9,326 nucleotides of DNA from an uncultured Campylobacter sp. (GTDB taxonomy: Bacteria; Campylobacterota; Campylobacteria; Campylobacterales; Campylobacteraceae): positions 1-9,326 of the forward strand of contig NZ_CALHXD010000099.1 of assembly GCF_938040115.1 (NCBI RefSeq), given 5' to 3'. The position numbers and the translations under genes are program-made. Positions 1 to 5,568 of this stretch are shown piece after piece. Every line of letters begins with the position of its first letter. The stretch's first letter is position 1. The notes under the pieces were generated by a model. The model worked only from the letters and a program-made list of their open reading frames with translations. It made no database searches and had not been told where the DNA came from.

Positions 1-1465
1 TTGAGCCGGCTATGTCGATTAGCTGGTGGTTTTGCGGGTGAAGAGGGCCGACCGGGTTAAAGCGATCGATCGAAAGTTTATCAAGAGCGATAGCGTATTT
101 TCCCTTAGGTTTTGACGACTTACCCTCCATAGTATCAAGGTGTCCGATGTTGTAGTGGACGTTGATCCTATCTAGAACTTTTAGATTTTTATAGTCCCAT
201 TTTACGATCTGGCTATCGACGTAAAGAGAGGTATAGATGATGCCGTCTTTTTCGTCAAAAGAGTTGTGCAGAGGTCCAAGGCCAAGTTCGACTTGTCCTT
301 GCAAGCTCTTTGCCATATCAAGCACAGGGATGCCGTACGGATCGGTGCCGGCGAACTCTTTTTTGTCGATTAGGTTTTTGATCTTTTTAAAATCATAAAC
401 CGTCGCGTGAGTATCTAGCTTGCCCCCGATAACGATATAGCGGCCGTCAGGAGTGACGTCTACGCCGTGCGGGCTCTTTGGCTCAGGGATCAAAAATAGC
501 GCGCCGGCTTTAACCGCGGCGTCTATGGTAACTACTCTATGGCCGTTTATCTCCATGTAGTTTTTCTTATCCTGAGCTAGTTTTTCTAAAATTTGCCAGT
601 TATAAACGTGCAAATAGTCCGTATCGTTTCTACTAGCGCCCGCTTCAAACGGAGGCAAGCCCTTTTCGATACCTCCGGTGTACATCTCCGAGTTTATGGA
701 GTTAGAAAACGCCCAGCCGAAGCTCTCGCCTTTACCGGCGTCGCTTAGATCCTGCCAATACGGAGGAAGCTCGAGCGAGAAGGAGGCTTTCTCGTCTATC
801 TTGCCTTTTGGATAGTCGAATTTCCAAAACGTTACCGCGCCGCGGTATGCGCTTTCGTACTCGTCTATCGAGTGATAGCCGTTATCTAGCGGAGCCGCGT
901 ACTGCGCCGCTTCGATGACGTATTCGCTATTTGGGGTGATGAAGCTGCCGCCGTGTTCGCTTTTTACGATTGGATTAACGACGATTTGCGTAGTTTCAAA
1001 ATCGTGCAAATTTATAACCGCGATGCGAGGGTTGGCCTTGTCGTTGATGAAAAGATAATCGCCGACGTATTCGCCGTTTTTCTCGGTTAAAGCAGGGTGG
1101 TGAGTGTCGCCCCACGTGATTTGTTTGCCTCTGATGGCGCCGCTTTTTAGGATGGCTTTAGACTCCTCGTCGTAGCCGTATCCCTGCCAAGGCTCGGGCG
1201 TAAAGACGCCGATATACTTGTAAATCCTCATTGAAGGCACGCCGTAAACCATTACCTGTCCGCTTTGGCCTCCTGATGAGAAGACGATATAGTCGTCCTT
1301 CTTGCCGCTTGGCTGATACGTTTTAGCAGCCGCCAGGACGTCTTTTTCCGTTAGACCGCGCGCTTTCATGATAGCTTGTAAATCGCTATCCGTCGCACAC
1401 GCACTGCTAACGGAAAACGCGAGGCCCGCAGCCGCAACGATACCGCAACTAAATAGTTTGTTCAT
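1..1465 (-). CDS. nosZ: Nitrous oxide reductase, clade II (Sec-exported), C-terminal part outside window
   Basis: This gene encodes the terminal N2O reductase of the periplasm, which reduces N2O to N2. I translated 488 codons from ATG 1463-1465 without a stop; the gene runs off the left edge. Residues 1-24 form a Sec signal (likely cleavage ACA|TD) with no twin arginine, which marks the atypical clade II form. All seven histidines expected to hold the CuZ cluster are visible in beta-propeller contexts: H122 and H123 (GDTHHP), H171 (SEHGG), H333 (SPHGVDV), H400 (GPLHNSFD), H442 (IGHL) and H476 (GPLHPQNH). The CuA cupredoxin domain, and any cytochrome c tail of the kind known in Campylobacterota, would lie beyond the window. 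An AAGGAG ribosome site (1473-1478) sits 7 nt before the ATG. The upstream gene ends 15 bp away, so the two are very likely co-transcribed from the FNR-type promoter near 2583. Only two AAATTT words occur here, far fewer than in the neighbours. Confidence 0.97.
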   Translation of the reverse strand, partial: MNKLFSCGIVAAAGLAFSVSSACATDSDLQAIMKARGLTEKDVLAAAKTYQPSGKKDDYIVFSSGGQSGQVMVYGVPSMRIYKYIGVFTPEPWQGYGYDEESKAILKSGAIRGKQITWGDTHHPALTEKNGEYVGDYLFINDKANPRIAVINLHDFETTQIVVNPIVKSEHGGSFITPNSEYVIEAAQYAAPLDNGYHSIDEYESAYRGAVTFWKFDYPKGKIDEKASFSLELPPYWQDLSDAGKGESFGWAFSNSINSEMYTGGIEKGLPPFEAGASRNDTDYLHVYNWQILEKLAQDKKNYMEINGHRVVTIDAAVKAGALFLIPEPKSPHGVDVTPDGRYIVIGGKLDTHATVYDFKKIKNLIDKKEFAGTDPYGIPVLDMAKSLQGQVELGLGPLHNSFDEKDGIIYTSLYVDSQIVKWDYKNLKVLDRINVHYNIGHLDTMEGKSSKPKGKYAIALDKLSIDRFNPVGPLHPQNHQLIDIAGS

Positions 1466-1480
1466 TGAAAATCTCCTTTC

Positions 1481-2554
1481 CTAAGATTTTTTCTTGTAAA
1501 TTTGGATATCGCCGTTTATGCTAACGGCTATGACGCTATCTTCGTCGTTAAAAATTTTTATCACGGCGTCGGAGTTTTTGCCTATTTTTTCTATCTGTTT
1601 AAACTCCGCGTCGCTTCGTAAAATTTCGCCGTTTCCAAGCCCGACATAAACTTTATCTTGCACGACTAGCAGGCTTTTAACGCGCGAATTTGAGATTTTG
1701 TAAATTTGGACGATTAGGTTCGGGGCGGCTTTGGTCTCTGTGCCCGCCGAGTTTTTTGTTTCTAAATTTGTAGAGTTCATGAAAATTGCGTTTGTTGTGC
1801 CGCTAGTCAAATTTAGATCCGCTTTGTTTTGCGCGTTTTTGACGGCGGTTAAATTTGAGCTAGAGTTGTCTTTGCCATTTGTTTGCGTCAAATTTGCTTC
1901 GGCGTCAAATTTGAGGCTAGCTATCTCGCCGCTAGCAAGTCCGAAAATTACGCCTGATTTTATCTCCGCCGCGCTCAGAGCTACGGATTTTAATCTGCCT
2001 ATATTTTTTGCCTTCATGGTGCTTAAATTTACGGTAAAAACCGATCTATCCCAGCTAGTTATCAGCGCGGCGCCGTTTAAAATTTGACAGGTCGCGATAT
2101 GGTATACGCCGTCAAGACTCGCGCGCATCAGCTTTTTTGACGCAACGTCGTATGCGACAAAGGCGTCTTTGCTGACGACCGCGTAAATTTTGCCGTTTGC
2201 GACGTGAAGGTGCGTTACCTGCGTATCAAGGCTTAAATTTGAAAGATTTAGCATGCCGGCAAAAGAGCTAAAATCATCGTTAAATTTAGCTATCTCGCCG
2301 CCAGCAAATCCTGCGTATAAATTTACGCCATCAAAGGCTAGCGAGGTTATCTCGTCTGTTTTAAAGTCAAATTTGCTTATGGGTTTTAAGTCTTTTTGAT
2401 TAAGTATATTTAGCGAATTTTTGGCATCGTAGACGGCTATGGTTTTGTTTTGCTCGCTATAGGCGCAGCTTTTTACGTCGAGACTAGCCGTGGCGCTAAC
2501 GTCGCTTGCGAAGGAGAAAATAAACAGAGCGCATACGAGCGCTATAATCTTCAT
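1481..2554 (-). CDS. Periplasmic WD40-like beta-propeller protein, first gene of the nos operon
   Basis: Function is not known. The 357-residue product starts with a Sec signal (hydrophobic 3-16, cleavage perhaps after A17 or A21). It then shows repeated short blade-like units of the type 'k-x-h-Y-a-G-x-x-x-G-E-I': for example 78-91 (LYAGFAGGEIAKF), 122-135, 203-215 (IFGLASGEIASLKF) and 301-313 (VYVGLGNGEIL), plus a final SINGDIQIYKK. This pattern suggests a 6- to 8-bladed propeller and recalls NapL, the periplasmic propeller of campylobacterial nap operons; that resemblance is from memory. Residues 217-280 form an Asn/Thr/Ser-rich low-complexity insert. Ribosome site GGAAG (2561-2565) lies 6 nt before the ATG. 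It is the first gene after the FNR-type promoter, and nosZ begins 15 bp downstream. A role in NosZ maturation or electron supply is inferred from position only. Confidence 0.85.
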   Translation of the reverse strand: MKIIALVCALFIFSFASDVSATASLDVKSCAYSEQNKTIAVYDAKNSLNILNQKDLKPISKFDFKTDEITSLAFDGVNLYAGFAGGEIAKFNDDFSSFAGMLNLSNLSLDTQVTHLHVANGKIYAVVSKDAFVAYDVASKKLMRASLDGVYHIATCQILNGAALITSWDRSVFTVNLSTMKAKNIGRLKSVALSAAEIKSGVIFGLASGEIASLKFDAEANLTQTNGKDNSSSNLTAVKNAQNKADLNLTSGTTNAIFMNSTNLETKNSAGTETKAAPNLIVQIYKISNSRVKSLLVVQDKVYVGLGNGEILRSDAEFKQIEKIGKNSDAVIKIFNDEDSVIAVSINGDIQIYKKKS

Positions 2555-2589
2555 GGATGACTTCCGAATTTTAAATTTCCGCTAAAGAA

Positions 2590-2595
2590 ACTATA
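2590..2595 (-). promoter_or_regulatory. Predicted -10 box of the nos operon promoter
   Basis: On the minus strand the hexamer reads TATAGT. If it is the -10 box, transcription starts near 2583, giving a leader of about 29 nt that contains the GGAAG ribosome site. No good -35 box is visible, as expected for an activator-dependent promoter and for Campylobacter generally. The match and its spacing to the FNR-type box support each other, but no transcript start has been mapped. Confidence 0.6.
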
Positions 2596-2617
2596 CAACC
2601 GGAAGGCTTAAAGTATA

Positions 2618-2631
2618 TTGATTTAAATCAA
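2618..2631. promoter_or_regulatory. Perfect FNR/CRP-family binding site upstream of the nos operon
   Basis: The sequence TTGATTTAAATCAA is a perfect palindrome matching the FNR consensus TTGAT-N4-ATCAA. Its centre (2624.5) is 41.5 bp upstream of the start predicted from the TATAGT box, the classic class II activator position. The regulator would be a CRP/FNR-family protein sensing low oxygen or nitrogen oxides. Campylobacter NssR belongs to this family but is reported to prefer a TTAAC/GTTAA site, so an FNR-like relative is the better guess. Confidence 0.75.
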
Positions 2632-2665
2632 AATCGTTAATAATTGAGCATAAAAAAATATCTCT

Positions 2666-2682
2666 GTGTTATAACGTAACAC
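2666..2682. promoter_or_regulatory. GTGTTA-N5-TAACAC inverted repeat, possible second operator
   Basis: The arms GTGTTA (2666-2671) and TAACAC (2677-2682) are perfect inverted copies around 5 bp. The centre lies about 91 bp upstream of the predicted nos start. The size and spacing resemble a dimeric regulator site, but no known consensus was matched with confidence, and chance inverted repeats are common in such AT-rich DNA. Confidence 0.3.
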
Positions 2683-2710
2683 TCATAACAACTAAATAAT
2701 AAAGCTGTTA

Positions 2711-3292
2711 TTATTTCAGATTTTCCAACGTTTTTTTGATATTTTGCGGGGTTAAATTTGATATTTCGGTTACGAATTTACCGTTTTTGTCTAGTACGTA
2801 GAGCGAGGAGCTGTGTGCGACGGAGTACTCCATAGCAGACTTTTCCAGCAGGACTTTTTGGTATTTTACGCCGTAGTTTTTAGCGACCCCCGGTAGGTCG
2901 TTTACTACTATGCCGTATGAGTCCGGGTAAAAGTATTTTGCGTATTCATCCACGTTTTTTGGCTCGTCGCGCTCCGGGTCGAGAGTGATGAAAATCACGA
3001 CGATATCGTCTCTTTTAAGCTCGTTTAACACGCCGCTTAAGATACCTAAAGTCGCGGGGCAGACGTCCGGACACGAGGTGTAGCCAAAGTATATAATCTT
3101 ATTTTTACCCTCAAAGCTCTTTAGACTCACCGCGCCGTTTACGCCCTTGCCGGTAAAATCGTAATTTTTTAGACCCTCGGCGACGTTTGTGCCTTGACCG
3201 TTAGGGGCGTATTTGTTTGAGTAGAGTGCGAGATAACCTACACCAAGAACCATTAAAATCAGTATAAGTACGATAATAAGCTTTTTCATCAT
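2711..3292 (-). CDS. SCO1/SenC-family copper chaperone / thiol-disulfide protein
   Basis: This is a 193-residue membrane-anchored periplasmic protein of the SCO family. The family delivers copper to, or reduces cysteines of, CuA-type sites in cytochrome oxidases and in some bacteria NosZ. Residues 4-24 form an N-terminal membrane anchor. The thioredoxin-like core carries the copper motif CPDVC (C74, C78) and the distal ligand H160 (SVAHSSSLYVLD), so all three copper ligands are present. The product starts ATG-ATG. The AAGGG ribosome site (3296-3300) is 3 nt from the first ATG and 6 nt from the second at 3289, so the second may be the true start. It is the last gene of the PCu(A)C, 153-residue protein, SCO operon, 25 bp after the previous stop. 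It ends 79 bp before the FNR-type box of the nos operon, so read-through into nos is possible. It may serve cbb3 oxidase assembly, NosZ, or both. Confidence 0.93.
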   Translation of the reverse strand: MMKKLIIVLILILMVLGVGYLALYSNKYAPNGQGTNVAEGLKNYDFTGKGVNGAVSLKSFEGKNKIIYFGYTSCPDVCPATLGILSGVLNELKRDDIVVIFITLDPERDEPKNVDEYAKYFYPDSYGIVVNDLPGVAKNYGVKYQKVLLEKSAMEYSVAHSSSLYVLDKNGKFVTEISNLTPQNIKKTLENLK

Positions 3293-3317
3293 CCGCCCTT
3301 TTAAGTAAAATTTGCGT

Positions 3318-3779
3318 CTATTGATGCAAGTCGAAGTCTATATAAAGTCCGCTTCTTTTGCCGTTTTCAAGCACCTCGAAACGGTACCTCATGATGTTTA
3401 TCAGGCACGCGCTTAGCACGATGTTTGATATGTAGGCGTTGTCGCGTTTTTCTACTTCGGCCTTAATCACACCCATGTCCATATTTACGCCGTGGATCTC
3501 AAGGCTCGGGTTTTTAAACCCTTCTAGCCCCTCGATACGCACGATCGTCGGCTGCATCGTGTAAACGGGCTTTGGCGAGAGGCTAAATTTAACCGTCTTG
3601 CCGCGAAACTCTACGCCGCATGAGTGCTCGGTGTTCATATCGCAGGGAAGCGGGGTTAAATTTGCCCCCACGTCCTCTGCGCTCAAAAAGTCCTCTTGTG
3701 CTTGCGGTTTAAAAAACAGGTACGCCGAAGTACCCAAAACGCCGACTAGAAGGACTAAAATTATGAGAAAATTTTTCAT
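3318..3779 (-). CDS. Membrane-anchored periplasmic protein of the copper-delivery operon, FixH/YtkA-like
   Basis: This 153-residue protein has one N-terminal membrane segment (3-23) and a small, probably beta-rich periplasmic domain. Candidate metal ligands are C46 and C54 (PLPCDMNTEHSC), H96, M100 and M102 (IHGVNMDMG), C125 and M130 (ACLINIM). The order 'MDMG, then Tyr, then a Cys/Met pair before an R/W-x-F/V strand' resembles the FixH/YtkA type of small cupredoxin-like proteins; this is pattern recognition, not a search result. The gene starts within the stop codon of the PCu(A)C gene (TAATG, 1-nt overlap), which implies translational coupling. SCO follows 25 bp later. A PCu(A)C, this protein, SCO order is, as I recall, kept in C. 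jejuni, where it is linked to cytochrome oxidase copper supply. A role in relaying or reducing copper between the two chaperones is inferred. Confidence 0.85.
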   Translation of the reverse strand: MKNFLIILVLLVGVLGTSAYLFFKPQAQEDFLSAEDVGANLTPLPCDMNTEHSCGVEFRGKTVKFSLSPKPVYTMQPTIVRIEGLEGFKNPSLEIHGVNMDMGVIKAEVEKRDNAYISNIVLSACLINIMRYRFEVLENGKRSGLYIDFDLHQ

Positions 3780-4258
3780 TAATGCTTGTGGTGTCCGCCG
3801 TGATCGTGTCCGTGCTCGCCGTCTTTTTTAGCTACGACCGACTTTGCGACGATGTCTTTTACTTCGAGTTTTTGTCCGTTGTCAAACTCTAGCGTAGCGT
3901 CTAGTTTGTCGCCCTCTTTGATCGGAGCTTTGATGTCCATTAGCATTACGTGCAGACCGCCAGGCTTTAAATTCGCCTCGCCCATCGCAGGCACCTCGAT
4001 ATTTTCTATTTGCACCATCTTTTTCATACCGTCTACTTCTTTGTGCGTATGTATCTCGCCCGTAGCTGCCGCCGGCGAGCTAGCGCCGACTAGTTTTACT
4101 GGCTTATCTGTGTTATTTTTGATGTCGAAAAACAGAGCCGTATTTTTTGCGCCGGGAGGTGTAGCCTTGGCGTAGATATCAACGATCTCGATATCTGCGG
4201 CGTTTGCAAAGCCCAAAGAGGCGACTACTAGAGATAAAGCTAAAAATTTGCTTTTCAT
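3779..4258 (-). CDS. PCu(A)C-family periplasmic copper(I) chaperone with His-rich tail
   Basis: This 159-residue exported chaperone binds Cu(I) and passes it to SCO or directly to CuA centres. Residues 1-20 are a Sec signal ending ANA|AD. The family signature H-X10-M-X21-H-X-M is exact: H70, M81, H103, M105; H72 and M78 sit close by. The C-terminal 13 residues (GEHGHDHGGHHKH) contain six histidines and form an extra metal-binding tail, which could hold Cu(II) as in other PCu(A)C proteins with extensions. Ribosome site AAAGGA (4267-4272) is 8 nt before the ATG. It is the first gene of a three-gene operon whose next start codon overlaps its stop. It is transcribed divergently from the cell-wall operon at 4390. 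Its nearness to nosZ suggests it may feed NosZ as well as the cbb3 oxidase, but this is inference. Confidence 0.95.
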   Translation of the reverse strand: MKSKFLALSLVVASLGFANAADIEIVDIYAKATPPGAKNTALFFDIKNNTDKPVKLVGASSPAAATGEIHTHKEVDGMKKMVQIENIEVPAMGEANLKPGGLHVMLMDIKAPIKEGDKLDATLEFDNGQKLEVKDIVAKSVVAKKDGEHGHDHGGHHKH

Positions 4259-4294
4259 TTTTTGCGTCCTTTACGTATAATTTTGATATTCGCT

Positions 4295-4300
4295 ATTGTA
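4295..4300 (-). promoter_or_regulatory. Predicted -10 box for the copper-chaperone operon
   Basis: On the minus strand the DNA reads TGT-TACAAT, an extended -10 element. It would start transcription near 4288, with a leader of about 30 nt carrying the AAAGGA ribosome site. No -35 box stands out. No recognisable copper-regulator operator was found in the 131-bp divergent gap. Confidence 0.5.
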
Positions 4301-4343
4301 ACACAAAATAAAAGCTTTTTAAAATTTTTAAGAGAAAATGTAA

Positions 4344-4349
4344 TATAAT
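4344..4349 (+). promoter_or_regulatory. Predicted sigma-70 -10 box for the cell-wall operon
   Basis: A perfect TATAAT lies here, preceded by alternating A/T tracts (4316-4330) as in many Campylobacter sigma-70 promoters, which rely on A/T periodicity rather than a -35 box. Transcription would start near 4356, about 34 nt before the TTG start codon of the carboxypeptidase gene. Confidence 0.65.
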
Positions 4350-4389
4350 TCGGTCCTTTATTACGAAAATACTCAACGTTAGGAAAATT

Positions 4390-5325
4390 TTGAAAAAACT
4401 ACTCGGCTTACTTATTTTTTATGCTTTTTTTTCTCAAATTTTACTCGCCGAGGCTTTAGCGGACGCAAATTTGACGGGTGCAAAATACTGGCTAAAAAAG
4501 CTAGGCGCTGCCGATGTCAGATACGGCTACTACGAGGCTAAGACCAAAATCATCGTCGTAAATAAAGCGCAAAAAACCCTGCAAAGCTTCGAGTATGCAG
4601 GCGGAGCGCTGGAGCAAATCTTTTCTCAAAGCGTGATAACGGGCAAAAGCGGGGATAAATTTAAAGAAGGCGATCTAAAAACGCCGGTCGGAGTTTACGA
4701 CGTCACGGACAAATTTACGCCGCCCGATCCTTTTTACGGGCCGCTTGCGATGTCGCTATCGTATCCAAACGCTCACGACAAAGCCGCACAAAAAACGGGC
4801 GGAGGCATCTGGATACACGGTCTGCCGATGAAAGGCAAACGCGACGATGAAGTAAAAACGCGCGGCTGCGTGGCGTTTAACAACGACGCGCTGGTAAAAT
4901 TTGGCAAACTGATCGGCAGCGAGGGCGTCGTGATAATCAGCGAAAGCCAGAAGGTAGACGCTAGCAAAGACGACATCGCGCGCGTACTGGCGCATCTGCA
5001 CGAGTGGCTGCAGGCGTGGCGAGATAACGAAACTAAAATTTACCTCGGCTTTTATGCGGACGAATTTGTAAAGATAGAGGGCAAAAACGCGCTAACGAGG
5101 GCTAAATTTGCCGAAAATAAAAAGAGAATTTTCGCGCTAAACGAAAAAAAGAGCATAAAAGCTTCAAATTTTAGCGTGACGCCGTACCCGAACATCAAAG
5201 GGCAAAATATTTTTAGAGTGGTTTTTGACGAGGATTACGCCGCACCGAGTCACGAATTTAAAGGAAAAAAAGAGCTCTACGTACGGCTAGATAAAGATAA
5301 ATTTAAAATCTTAACGGAGAAGTAA
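4390..5325 (+). CDS. pgp2: YkuD-fold peptidoglycan L,D-carboxypeptidase, Pgp2/Csd6-like, with NTF2-like domain
   Basis: This 311-residue periplasmic enzyme is likely to trim peptidoglycan tetrapeptides to tripeptides, the activity by which Pgp2 (C. jejuni) and Csd6 (H. pylori) help give the cell its helical shape. A Sec signal covers about residues 1-22. The catalytic YkuD domain spans about 50-185 and shows GGGIWIHG (H143) and TRGC (C160), the His/Cys pair of the family, although the usual SHGC is here TRGC. Residues 196-311 form an NTF2-like pocket domain, which distinguishes Pgp2/Csd6 from ordinary L,D-transpeptidases. The start is TTG at 4390, chosen because AGGA (4381-4384) sits 5 nt upstream and the signal peptide begins there (MKKLLGLLIF). 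A TATAAT box lies 41 bp upstream. The stop codon is directly followed by the ATG of the next gene. Alternative: an L,D-transpeptidase, less likely given the C-terminal domain. Confidence 0.9.
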   Translation: MKKLLGLLIFYAFFSQILLAEALADANLTGAKYWLKKLGAADVRYGYYEAKTKIIVVNKAQKTLQSFEYAGGALEQIFSQSVITGKSGDKFKEGDLKTPVGVYDVTDKFTPPDPFYGPLAMSLSYPNAHDKAAQKTGGGIWIHGLPMKGKRDDEVKTRGCVAFNNDALVKFGKLIGSEGVVIISESQKVDASKDDIARVLAHLHEWLQAWRDNETKIYLGFYADEFVKIEGKNALTRAKFAENKKRIFALNEKKSIKASNFSVTPYPNIKGQNIFRVVFDEDYAAPSHEFKGKKELYVRLDKDKFKILTEK

Positions 5326-5568
5326 ATGCAAGAAAAAAAAGAAATAGTAAAAAATCAAATCGAGGAAATTTTAAAAGCTAGAGGCGAGTTTTTCGCCGAG
5401 CTAGACCGCCAAGTGCCAAAGGTTGCGGGCACGGACGTGTTTGATTTCGCGGCGATTAAAGAGGCTGATCTAAAGGCGCTTTACGCTAAATTTTACTCTT
5501 ACGATTATAGTATTAGGAAGCTGCTTCCTAACGTTTACGAGGCGTTTGGCGTAAAATTCAATGTCTGA
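5326..5568 (+). CDS. Small conserved-looking protein of unknown function in the cell-wall operon
   Basis: This is an 80-residue, soluble, charged and probably all-helical protein with no signal peptide and no membrane segment. It is not recognised. Residues 1-28 are rich in Lys and Glu and could form an amphipathic helix; 46-72 contain a Tyr-rich stretch (LYAKFYSYDYSIRK). It starts directly after the upstream TAA with GGAG (5316-5319) 6 nt before the ATG, and it overlaps alr by 8 nt. This tight packing between two peptidoglycan genes argues that it is really expressed. A cytoplasmic role near D-alanine or cell-wall metabolism is only guilt by association. Confidence 0.8.
   Translation: MQEKKEIVKNQIEEILKARGEFFAELDRQVPKVAGTDVFDFAAIKEADLKALYAKFYSYDYSIRKLLPNVYEAFGVKFNV

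Noticed and set aside
1442..1465. Lipoprotein signal in NosZ at Cys7
   Set aside because: The residues before Cys7 (LFS) do not fit a lipobox, and the hydrophobic core lies after the cysteine.
1395..1465. Tat signal on NosZ
   Set aside because: There is no twin-arginine motif; the signal is of the Sec type, as in clade II NosZ.
1731..2087. Plus-strand frame opposite the propeller gene, with similar frames opposite other genes (3598-3831, 3852-4175, 8614-8829)
   Set aside because: They lie antisense to well-supported genes, without ribosome sites or family motifs, and are expected by chance here.
2694..2716. 9-bp stem AAATAATAA / TTATTATTT across the SCO stop codon as a terminator
   Set aside because: The stem is almost all A/T and no T-run follows on the minus strand, so it would be too weak to end transcription.
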